64,000 bases of DNA from Hydrogenophaga sp. GTDB taxonomy: Bacteria > Pseudomonadota > Gammaproteobacteria > Burkholderiales > Burkholderiaceae_C. The first letter of the stretch is position 1, and every line of letters begins with the position of its first letter. The notes under the pieces were generated by a model. It was not told the DNA's origin and ran no database searches. It saw only the letters and a list, made by a program, of their open reading frames with translations. The DNA is taken from positions 62,001-126,000 of the forward strand of contig NZ_JAILWB010000001.1 in the NCBI RefSeq assembly GCF_025699295.1, read 5' to 3'. Positions 1-7,151 of this stretch are shown here, piece by piece. The position numbers were made by a program, and so were the translations under genes.

Positions 1-519
1 CTGCCGAGCTACTACAACGACCAGTTCGGCGTGAGCAAGGTGCAGGCCGGGCAGCTGACCATGCTCGCGGCCTTCATGGGTGCGGCGCTGCGCATCTTCG
101 GCGGCTGGATTTCCGACCACTGGGGCGGCATCAACACGCTCACCGCGGTGCTGGTGATCATCAGCGTCTCGCTGCTGGCCTGCGGCCTGTCCGGCGGCTC
201 GCTGGTGCTCACCACGCTGCTGCTGATGCTGTGCTTCGCCGCGCTGGGCGCGGGCAACGGTGCCCTGTTCCAGCTCGTGCCGCTGCGCTGGCCGCTGTCC
301 ACCGCCGTGGCCGGCTCCATGATCGGCGAGATCGGCGCGCTCGGCGGCGGCCTGGTGCCCAACGCCATGGGCCTGTCGCGTCAGCACACCGGCACCTACT
401 TCTGGGGCTTCGCGCTGTTCGCGGTGCTCGCGCTGCTGGTGCTGCTGATGATGCGCTCGATGCAGATCCGCTGGACCCGCACCTGGGCGGAGAAAGGTGG
501 GCGGGCGCGGGTAGGGTAA
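1..519 (+). CDS. Nitrate/nitrite MFS transporter, C-terminal part (5' end outside window)
   Basis: The reading frame is open from base 1, so only about the last 172 residues are present. They form at least five hydrophobic segments. They carry the motifs of the nitrate-nitrite porter family (NarK/NasA): GGWISDHWGG after a membrane helix, GNGALFQLVPLRWP, and the glycine-rich GEIGALGGGLVPN helix. NNP-family proteins import nitrate or exchange nitrate for nitrite across the inner membrane. That fits the nirB/nirD/nasA reductase genes 10 kb downstream, although unrelated catabolic genes lie between. The apparent GTG start at base 31 is internal. NarK-type antiport and NasA-type uptake cannot be separated from this fragment. 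Confidence 0.85.
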   Translation: MPSYYNDQFGVSKVQAGQLTMLAAFMGAALRIFGGWISDHWGGINTLTAVLVIISVSLLACGLSGGSLVLTTLLLMLCFAALGAGNGALFQLVPLRWPLSTAVAGSMIGEIGALGGGLVPNAMGLSRQHTGTYFWGFALFAVLALLVLLMMRSMQIRWTRTWAEKGGRARVG

Positions 520-594
520 GGATGCGCTGCATCCCCAGGGGAGCTTGCCTGCAGCGCGCAGCGTACGGCCGGAGGCTGCAGCAACCGGGGCAAT

Positions 595-1374
595 TCACTG
601 CCGGGCGCCAGCCTTCAGCGAGAGTTCGCGCGCCGCCTCCACCAGCCACTGGGCGATGCGATTGACCTGCGCCTCGTCCACGCGCGCACTGGGGCCGTAG
701 ACGGCGAGCGACCCCATCACCTTGGAGCCCGCCGAGAAGAAGGGCGCGGCAATGGCCACCGCGCCCTTGATCAGCTCATCCCGGCTGATGGCGTAGCCGA
801 CCTCGCGGATGCGTGCCAGTTCGTCCAGGTATGCGGCGCGCTGGTCCTCCGGCACTTTACCCTCCAGGTACCTGGGCACATCGTTCGCGAAGGCCAGGAT
901 GACGCGCCCGCTCGCACCCAGGGTCACGCTTTCGCTGTAGCCCACGCCACGCTTGAAACTGAGAGGCTGGTGGCTGGGCAGTTCGGCCACGCAGACGCGT
1001 TCACGGCCGTGGTGTACCAGCAGCGCGACCGTCTCACCGGTCCGCTCCCACAGGCTTCGCATCATGGGTTGCGAGAGCTCGGCCAGGTCGAGACCGGAGG
1101 CCCAGATGTGGGCGAGGTGGGCCACCGAAGGCCCGAGCTGGAAGCGCTGGGGTTCGCCGGAGGAGACGACGAAACCCCGCAGCTCCAGCGTGCGCAGCAG
1201 CCGGTAAAGCGTGGGCCGGCTCAAGGCCACCCGGCGCAGCAGCTCGCTTGCGCTCAAGAGGTGGTCGCCCGGGCGGAAGGCCATCAGGATGTCCAGCGCG
1301 CGGTCCACCGCCCGCACGCCGTCATTGCCGTTTTCTGAGGTCACGGTGCACTTTCTCGAGGCAGAAAAGGGCAT
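595..1374 (-). CDS. IclR-family transcriptional regulator
   Basis: The 259-residue product matches the usual IclR length. A winged helix-turn-helix lies at about residues 20-85, with the typical run RAVDRALDIL and the recognition helix SRPTLYRLLRTLE. The ligand-binding IclR effector domain follows to the end, with SVTLGASGRVILAF near its middle. The gene is divergent from the Rieske oxygenase operon starting near 1494, so it most likely controls that operon in response to an aromatic substrate; this is inferred from position. A second possible start is the GTG about 10 codons in (MTSENGNDGVRAV). Confidence 0.88.
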   Translation of the reverse strand: MPFSASRKCTVTSENGNDGVRAVDRALDILMAFRPGDHLLSASELLRRVALSRPTLYRLLRTLELRGFVVSSGEPQRFQLGPSVAHLAHIWASGLDLAELSQPMMRSLWERTGETVALLVHHGRERVCVAELPSHQPLSFKRGVGYSESVTLGASGRVILAFANDVPRYLEGKVPEDQRAAYLDELARIREVGYAISRDELIKGAVAIAAPFFSAGSKVMGSLAVYGPSARVDEAQVNRIAQWLVEAARELSLKAGARQ

Positions 1375-1388
1375 TCTTGCAGAAAAGC

Positions 1389-1447
1389 GTCCACCTGATG
1401 GACAGAAAGACCATTTTATTGACGGATATCAAGACCCTCAACAAAAT
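1389..1447 (+). promoter_or_regulatory. Putative promoter and IclR operator of the Rieske operon
   Basis: The short AT-richer stretch between the IclR gene and the oxygenase gene has TTGACG (1419-1424) and CAAAAT (1442-1447) separated by 17 bp, a reasonable sigma-70 pair. Just upstream, GTCCACCTGATGGAC (1389-1403) is a 15-bp palindrome with 5-bp arms, the size of many IclR operators. Its position relative to the -35 element would suit an activator. This is assignment by eye only. Confidence 0.35.
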
Positions 1448-1493
1448 GGACATTCGTATCACCAAGCGTACAACTACACACCGGAGCACACCC

Positions 1494-2768
1494 GTGAACA
1501 AGGAAATGTCAGAAACGCTCACCCGTGTCGGTCCCGGCACCCGCATGGGCAACCTGCTGCGGCGCTACTGGGTGCCCGCGCTGATGTCGCGCGAAATACC
1601 CGAGGCCGATGGACCACAGGTGCGCGTGCAACTGCTGGGCGAGAAGCTGCTGGCCTTTCGCAACACCGATGGCAAGGCCTGCCTGATCGGCGAGTTCTGC
1701 TCGCACCGTGGCGTCTCGCTCTACTTCGGTCGCAACGAGGAGAACGGCATCCGCTGCGCGTACCACGGCGTGAAGTTCGATGGCAATGGCCAGTGCGTGG
1801 ACGTGCCGTCCGCACCGCAGGCCTGCGCGCGCATGCACATCAAGGGCTACCCCTGCATCGAGCGCGGCGGCATCGTCTGGACCTACATGGGTCCGGCCGA
1901 CCAGCAGCCCGCACCGCCCGAGCTGGAGTGGTGCACGCTGCCGCCCGAACATGTTTTCGTCTCCAAGCGCCTGCAGTACAGCAACTGGCTGCAGGCCATG
2001 GAAGGCGGCATCGACACCGCGCACGTGTCCTACGTGCACCGCTTCGAGGTGGACACCGACCCGATGCACCAGGGCGTGAAGGCGCTGGACTACATCAAGG
2101 CCGACGGCAACGTGAAGTTCGAAATCGAGCAGACGCCCTTTGGCCTGAGCCTGTTCGGCCGCCGCAACGGCGAGCCCGACTCGTACTACTGGCGCATCAC
2201 GCAGTGGCTGTTTCCCTGGTTCACGCTCATCGCACCGTTTGGCGATCACGCGCTGGGGGGTCACGTGTGGGTGCCGATCGACGACCACAACTGCTGGGCG
2301 TGGAGCATCAACTGGCAACCCGGTCAGCCGCTGACCGCGGAAGAACGCACCGCCATGGAAGAAGGCAAGGGCATCCACGTCGAGTACGCAGCGCCGGGCA
2401 GCTTCATTCCCAGGCAGAACCGCGACAACGACTACGGCATGGACCGCGTGGCGCAACGCGAAGACCGTTCCTACAGTGGCATCTTCGGCTTCTCAGCGCA
2501 GGACTATTCGTTGCAGGAGAGCATGGGAACGATCCAGGACCACGAAGCCGAAAAGCTGTTGCCGACGGACAAGGCCATCGTGATGGCGCGCCGCATGCTG
2601 CACCAGGCCACGCTCGGCCTGGAAGAAGGCCAGACGCCTCCCGCACTGGACGCGGGCGCGCAGCACGTGCGCCCCGCCGGCGTGCTGCTGCCCAAGGAGC
2701 AGGACCCCGTCGAGTGGGCGCGCGAGCACCTCGCGGACGCCACCAAGAAGCCGGTCTTCAGCCTTTGA
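1494..2768 (+). CDS. Rieske [2Fe-2S] aromatic ring-hydroxylating oxygenase, alpha subunit
   Basis: The 424-residue product resembles the phthalate 4,5-dioxygenase branch of Rieske oxygenases. The Rieske cluster motif is near residue 80 (CSHRG, then CAYHG about 17 residues later). The mononuclear-iron motif follows as GGIDTAHVSYVHR near residue 170. It should hydroxylate an aromatic or related acid using electrons from the reductase encoded at 4632-5603. The start is GTG 1494, because GGAG lies 7 bases before it; ATG 1506 is an alternative with poorer spacing. It is the first gene of a four-gene operon. The substrate cannot be read from sequence. Confidence 0.9.
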   Translation: MNKEMSETLTRVGPGTRMGNLLRRYWVPALMSREIPEADGPQVRVQLLGEKLLAFRNTDGKACLIGEFCSHRGVSLYFGRNEENGIRCAYHGVKFDGNGQCVDVPSAPQACARMHIKGYPCIERGGIVWTYMGPADQQPAPPELEWCTLPPEHVFVSKRLQYSNWLQAMEGGIDTAHVSYVHRFEVDTDPMHQGVKALDYIKADGNVKFEIEQTPFGLSLFGRRNGEPDSYYWRITQWLFPWFTLIAPFGDHALGGHVWVPIDDHNCWAWSINWQPGQPLTAEERTAMEEGKGIHVEYAAPGSFIPRQNRDNDYGMDRVAQREDRSYSGIFGFSAQDYSLQESMGTIQDHEAEKLLPTDKAIVMARRMLHQATLGLEEGQTPPALDAGAQHVRPAGVLLPKEQDPVEWAREHLADATKKPVFSL

Positions 2769-2812
2769 GACCCCATCCCATTTCCCACGACAGCAACCAC
2801 AGGAGACTTCCC

Positions 2813-3796
2813 ATGACAAAGCACCTGAAACTCGCGGCAGCGGTCGCGCTCGCGGCCTGCACCGCCGCCTCCGCCTGGGCCCAGACCGAGGCCTCGGACT
2901 GGCGCCCCACCAAACCGGTGCGCATCGTCGTGCCCATCGTCGGCAGCACCAACGACGTGCTCGCGCGCCTGATCGGTCCGCGGTTGCAGGAGGCGCTGGG
3001 CCAGCCCTTCGTGGTCGAGAACAAGCCCGGCGCGGGCGGCAACATCGGTGCCTACGAGGTGAGCCGCGCCGCGCCGGACGGCCACACCCTGCTGATCGGC
3101 TACAACGGCCCGCTGGCGATCAACGTCACGCTGTTCGACAAGATGCCCTACGACCCGACGAAGGACCTCCTGCCCATCACGCTGGCGGTCAAGGCGCCGC
3201 AGTACCTGGTGGTCAACCCCGCCACCGGCATCACCAGCGTGCAGGACTTCATTGCCCGGGCCAAGGCCGACCCCGCGAAGTACTCCTACGGCTCGGTGGC
3301 CATGGGCAGCGCCTCGCACCTCACCATGGAAATGATGAAGTCAGCGGCCAACTTCCACATGACGCACATCCCGTATCGCGGCGCTGGCCCCGCCGTTGCC
3401 GACCTCATCGCAGGCAATGTGCAGGCCGCCTTCTTCGTCCCCGGCAACGTGCAGGGCTTTGTGAAGGAAGGGCGGCTGAAGCTGCTGGCGTCCACCGGTC
3501 CGAAGCGTTTCCCGAGTACGCCCGACGTACCCACGCTGGCAGAGTCCGGCCTGAAGGACTTCGAGGCGACGTCGTGGATCGGTTTGCTGGCGCCCGCCGG
3601 CACACCTCCCGCCATCATCAACCGCTACCACAGCGAGATGATGAAAATCCTCAATTCACCGGACATCCAGAAGCGGCTCAACGACATGGAGTTCGAGATC
3701 GTCGCCAGCACGCCCAGGCAGTTCAGCGACTGGATCGGCACCGAGATCGTGCGCTGGGGCAAGGTGATCAAGGACACCGGTGCCAAGGCGGAGTGA
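2813..3796 (+). CDS. Bug-family tripartite tricarboxylate transporter substrate-binding protein
   Basis: The 327-residue periplasmic receptor has a signal peptide (MTKHLKLAAAVALAACTAAS, cleaved after SAWAQ). It shows the Bug fold hallmarks KPVRIVVP, ENKPGAGGNIG and SYGSVAMGSASHL. Bug proteins bind carboxylates and other organic acids; they are very numerous in Burkholderiales and often lack linked TctA/TctB membrane subunits, as here. It lies 44 bp after the oxygenase gene and 6 bp before an SDR gene, so it probably captures the substrate of the same pathway. An AGGAG motif precedes the ATG. Confidence 0.92.
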   Translation: MTKHLKLAAAVALAACTAASAWAQTEASDWRPTKPVRIVVPIVGSTNDVLARLIGPRLQEALGQPFVVENKPGAGGNIGAYEVSRAAPDGHTLLIGYNGPLAINVTLFDKMPYDPTKDLLPITLAVKAPQYLVVNPATGITSVQDFIARAKADPAKYSYGSVAMGSASHLTMEMMKSAANFHMTHIPYRGAGPAVADLIAGNVQAAFFVPGNVQGFVKEGRLKLLASTGPKRFPSTPDVPTLAESGLKDFEATSWIGLLAPAGTPPAIINRYHSEMMKILNSPDIQKRLNDMEFEIVASTPRQFSDWIGTEIVRWGKVIKDTGAKAE

Positions 3797-3802
3797 GCGG
3801 GC

Positions 3803-4582
3803 ATGAGCGCACACCGACTGGGCGGCAAAGCCGCGCTGATCACGGGGGCAGGTGCCGGAATTGGCGCAGCGGCCGCGGCCCTGTTCTGCCAGGAAGGCGC
3901 TGCGGTGCTGCTGGTGGATGCCGACGCGGATGCCCTGGAGCGCACCCGCCAGACCATCGTTCAAGCCCTGCCCGACGCGCGCGTGCTGTGCGTGGAAGCC
4001 AACGTGGCTGACGAAGCCGCCGCGCACGCCGCGGTGCAGCGGTGCACTGGAAAGCTCGGTGGCCTGGACGTCCTGGTCAACAACGCTGCCATGCGCAACT
4101 ACACAGCCGCTGCCGACGCCACGCCCGCCGAGTGGCAGGCGATGGTGGCCGTCAATCTGGTCGGCATGTCCAACTACTGCGCTGCGGCCCTGCCGGCGCT
4201 GCGCCAGTCCGGCGCGGGCAGCGTCGTCAACGTGTCGTCCTGCTATGCCGTCACCGGCCGCAAGGGCATGGCGCTGTACGACGCCACCAAGGCGGCGCAG
4301 CTGGCCTACACCCGCAGCCTGGCTTTCGAGGAGGCCGTTCACGGCGTGCGTGCCAACGCGGTGTGCCCCGGCTCCACGCTGACCGACTTCCATGTCGGCC
4401 GCGCGCTGGGCAAGGGCAAGAGCGTCGAGCAGCTCAAGACCGAGCGCAAGGACACCTCGCTGATCGGGCGCTGGGCTTCGCCGGAAGAGATCGCGTGGCC
4501 CATCGTCTGGCTGGCGTCGGGCGAGGCATCGTTCATCACCGGGACCACGCTGATGGTCGACGGTGGCCTGCACATCATGTAG
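3803..4582 (+). CDS. SDR-family NAD(P)-dependent oxidoreductase
   Basis: The 259-residue classical short-chain dehydrogenase has the nucleotide motif GAGAGIGAAAAALF (residues 13-26), NNAAM, the catalytic serine in NVSSCYA and the Y-x-x-x-K pair in YDATK. In an oxygenase operon it could oxidise a dihydrodiol or alcohol intermediate; that role is inferred from context. Only 6 bp separate it from the Bug gene, so the two are almost certainly co-transcribed. Confidence 0.9.
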   Translation: MSAHRLGGKAALITGAGAGIGAAAAALFCQEGAAVLLVDADADALERTRQTIVQALPDARVLCVEANVADEAAAHAAVQRCTGKLGGLDVLVNNAAMRNYTAAADATPAEWQAMVAVNLVGMSNYCAAALPALRQSGAGSVVNVSSCYAVTGRKGMALYDATKAAQLAYTRSLAFEEAVHGVRANAVCPGSTLTDFHVGRALGKGKSVEQLKTERKDTSLIGRWASPEEIAWPIVWLASGEASFITGTTLMVDGGLHIM

Positions 4583-4631
4583 ACCCCGGCGCCGTGCCGC
4601 CCGCACGACGCCTTCTCGCTCGCAGCTTTCC

Positions 4632-5603
4632 ATGTCTTCCACCATCCTGCAGGCCCTGATCTTCAACGTCCGTCACGAAGCCCCCGGCATCGTCAGTGTC
4701 GAACTGCGGCCCGTGGCACCTGCCACCGCATTCCCCACGGTGGAGGCGGGTGCACACATCGATCTGCACCTGGCGCCCGGTCTGGTGCGCAGCTACTCCC
4801 TGATCAACCCGGGCGACAGCCACCGCTATGTGGTCGCCGTGCTCAAGGACCGCGCCAGCCGCGGCGGCTCTCGCCATGTGCACGAGCAACTGCGCGTGGG
4901 CCAGGTCATCACCGTCGGTGCCCCCCGCAACCATTTCCGGCTGGACGAAACGGCGCCGCGCAGCGTTTTGCTGGCGGGGGGCATCGGCATCACGCCGGTC
5001 TACGCCATGCTGCAGCGCCTGGCGAGCTTGCAGCGCCCGGCGCACCTGATCTACTGCGCGCGCAACCGCGCCGACGCCGCCTTCGTGGCCGATATCCAGT
5101 CACTGGTGCTCGCCAGTGGCGCGTCCCTTTCTGTCCGGTTTCACTTCGACGACGAGCACGGCGCGCCACCCGACCTGGTGCAGTTGCTTGGGGGTGAGGC
5201 AAAAGACACGCACTTCTATTGCTGCGGCCCGGGGCCGATGCTCGATGCGTATGAAAGCGCCTGTGAGCAACTGGGGCAGGCGAATGTGCACCTGGAACGT
5301 TTCGCCGCCGCAAAGCAGCCTGCAGCTGTGGCAACTGCGGGCTACTGCGTCGAACTCCGCAAGTCCGGCAGGACCATACAGGTCGCGCCCGGCGTGGCAC
5401 TGCTCGACGCCTTGCTCGATGCGGGGCTGAACCCGGAATTCAGTTGTCGCGAAGGCGTGTGCGGCGCCTGCGAGACGCGTGTGATCTCCGGCGAAGTGGA
5501 CCACCGGGACCACCTGCTGACACACCAGGAGCACGCGGCCAACAAGACCATGATGATCTGCGTCTCAAGTTGCCGCTCCGGCAGCCTGGTGCTGGATGCC
5601 TGA
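4632..5603 (+). CDS. Phthalate dioxygenase reductase-family FMN/[2Fe-2S] oxidoreductase
   Basis: The 323-residue protein has an FMN-binding ferredoxin reductase-type barrel (RSYSLIN), an NAD-binding domain (LLAGGIGITP near residue 115) and a C-terminal plant-type ferredoxin with CREGVCGACETRV near residue 275 and a fourth Cys about 30 residues on. This FMN-NAD-2Fe2S order is typical of VanB/PDR-type reductases. They pass electrons from NAD(P)H to a Rieske oxygenase, here the product of 1494-2768. It is the last gene of the operon, 49 bp after the SDR gene. Confidence 0.92.
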   Translation: MSSTILQALIFNVRHEAPGIVSVELRPVAPATAFPTVEAGAHIDLHLAPGLVRSYSLINPGDSHRYVVAVLKDRASRGGSRHVHEQLRVGQVITVGAPRNHFRLDETAPRSVLLAGGIGITPVYAMLQRLASLQRPAHLIYCARNRADAAFVADIQSLVLASGASLSVRFHFDDEHGAPPDLVQLLGGEAKDTHFYCCGPGPMLDAYESACEQLGQANVHLERFAAAKQPAAVATAGYCVELRKSGRTIQVAPGVALLDALLDAGLNPEFSCREGVCGACETRVISGEVDHRDHLLTHQEHAANKTMMICVSSCRSGSLVLDA

Positions 5604-5726
5604 GGCGCTGCGCGTTCGACCCGTCGCACTTCATCTGGTCTTCTGCGCAGGTACCGGCCCGATGCGCAGCGCGCCGGCCTCCTCCACGAGGAAGTGAGGG
5701 CACCATCCGGGAGTGGCCTGGTCCGA

Positions 5727-6152
5727 TCAGCTTGAGCGCTGAGGAACACCCCGGGTGAGCTGACTGAACGGGCACGCGGTGTCCCCTCCCAACTCCGCGA
5801 CACCTGCCACCTCGAGGCTGGCTTCTTCAGCAACCGCCGCTTCCGGCACCGCATCCCCCCACTTTCGCATCGCTTCCAGAACATCCCGCAGCCCTTCGCC
5901 CAGGGGGGTGAGCTCGTAGACGACACGTGGCGGGGTTTCGGCATACGCGGTGCGCGTGACCAGCCCATGGCGCTCGAAGCCTTTGAGACGGTGCGTCAGC
6001 GTGTGAGCACTGATGCCGGGCAGCGCCTCCCTCAGCTGGGTGAACCTTCGTGGCCCCTGCAGCAGTTCGCGCACGATCAGCGTGGCCCACGGACCGTCAA
6101 GCAGCGTCAGGAACCGGGCGACTCCGCAGCAAGGCGTCTGTTTCTGATGCAT
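5727..6152 (-). CDS. HxlR-family regulator (YtfH/QorR-like)
   Basis: The 141-residue winged-helix protein has the HxlR core LDGPWATLIVRELLQGPRRF followed by L-x-x-x-LPGISAHTLTHRLK. Two adjacent cysteines (residues 8-9) sit just before the DNA-binding domain, where HxlR/QorR regulators often carry redox-sensing cysteines. It is divergent from an NmrA/YtfG-like gene across a palindrome-rich spacer, matching the known ytfH-ytfG layout. It probably represses both genes under non-stress conditions; this is by family and position. Confidence 0.88.
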   Translation of the reverse strand: MHQKQTPCCGVARFLTLLDGPWATLIVRELLQGPRRFTQLREALPGISAHTLTHRLKGFERHGLVTRTAYAETPPRVVYELTPLGEGLRDVLEAMRKWGDAVPEAAVAEEASLEVAGVAELGGDTACPFSQLTRGVPQRSS

Positions 6153-6166
6153 GACCGAAGTTTCTC

Positions 6167-6232
6167 CAATGGTGCATTTGACGTAACCGATGCAAGTATT
6201 ACACCATCAATACTTCATTAACTGCACCATTG
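6167..6232. promoter_or_regulatory. Nested palindromic operator between HxlR and NmrA genes
   Basis: CAATGGTGCA (6167-6176) and TGCACCATTG (6223-6232) form a perfect 10-bp inverted repeat, and the flanking GTTTCT/AGAAAC bases extend it imperfectly. Inside it lies a second perfect inverted repeat, AAGTATT (6194-6200) and AATACTT (6209-6215). The spacer is AT-rich and holds both divergent promoters. Placement suggests HxlR dimers binding each palindrome, perhaps with looping. Confidence 0.65.
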
Positions 6233-6244
6233 AAAGAAACCTTC

Positions 6245-7105
6245 ATGTCTTATGTGATCCACGGCGCCACCGGCGCCCAAGGCGCCCCGCTCATGTCTCG
6301 CCTGCACCTTTCGGGCAAACGCGCGGTCGCCGCCGTTCGCAACACCTCTGTGGTCAGGGATATGCCCGCCGTCGCGGTCGACAATGCGTCGGTGATTTCA
6401 CTGGCTGCGGCTTACGAGGGAGCCAAGGGCGTCTTCATCCACTTGCCGGTGGTGGCTGAAGCGGATCGCCTGCAGTACGCCCGCAACATCGCGCAAGCCA
6501 TTGGCCGCGCCAGGCCGCAACGCGTGGTGATCTCCACCAGCGGATGGGTGGTGGACGAACCGGACTCCCCGTTGCAGAACCCGCCCGACAGCGCGATCGC
6601 GACGCTGGTTCGCGAGGTTCAGCAAACCGGGGTTTCGCTGGCGGTCGTGGCGCCGCGCCTGTTCTTCGAGAACCTGCTCAACCCTGTCGTGCTGGGGCCA
6701 GTGAAGTCGGAGGGCATTCTTCGCTATCCCCTGCGGGCAGACTACCCCGTGTCGTGGAGTTCCCACCTGGACGTCGCCGCGGTCGCCGAACGCCTGCTGC
6801 TGGATGCGTCCGTGACCGGTCTGGTCGGCGTCGGCCAGTCGCCTGCCATCACGGGGATGGACCTGGCGGAAGGCTTCTCGCGGTATCTGGGCCGTTCGGT
6901 TTCGTTCAGCAGCCTGGCGCCCAAGGCCTTTGGCGACATGATCGCGCCCTTGTTCGGCGCGGGTGCCGCAGCGGGTGTGGTCGCAGGTTACCAGGCGCAA
7001 GCACAAGCGTCCGCGAACGCGATCGCTCAGGACACGAGTGCGCAGCGTCTGCTGGGCTTGACGCCTCGCACGCTGCAGCAGTGGCTGGCAGAGATCTCTG
7101 CCTGA
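6245..7105 (+). CDS. NmrA/YtfG-like NAD(P)H-binding oxidoreductase
   Basis: The 286-residue Rossmann-fold protein starts SYVIHGATGAQGAPL, the GxxGxxG dinucleotide motif of atypical SDR/NmrA proteins. The rest follows the QOR2/YtfG pattern of NAD(P)H:quinone or aldehyde-responsive reductases (VVISTSGWVV, VVAPRLFFENLL). ATG 6245 is chosen over an in-frame TTG five codons upstream because that TTG lies against the operator palindrome. The divergent HxlR partner suggests induction by electrophiles or quinones. The exact substrate is unknown. Confidence 0.82.
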   Translation: MSYVIHGATGAQGAPLMSRLHLSGKRAVAAVRNTSVVRDMPAVAVDNASVISLAAAYEGAKGVFIHLPVVAEADRLQYARNIAQAIGRARPQRVVISTSGWVVDEPDSPLQNPPDSAIATLVREVQQTGVSLAVVAPRLFFENLLNPVVLGPVKSEGILRYPLRADYPVSWSSHLDVAAVAERLLLDASVTGLVGVGQSPAITGMDLAEGFSRYLGRSVSFSSLAPKAFGDMIAPLFGAGAAAGVVAGYQAQAQASANAIAQDTSAQRLLGLTPRTLQQWLAEISA

Positions 7106-7151
7106 AATTCGATCGGAGCCGCCGCCGATGGGTCGGCTTGAAGGAGCTCCC

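Noticed and set aside
1248-1493. Longer start for the Rieske oxygenase running back into the IclR gene
   Set aside because: It would overlap the divergent regulator and its promoter; GTG 1494 has a well-placed GGAG.
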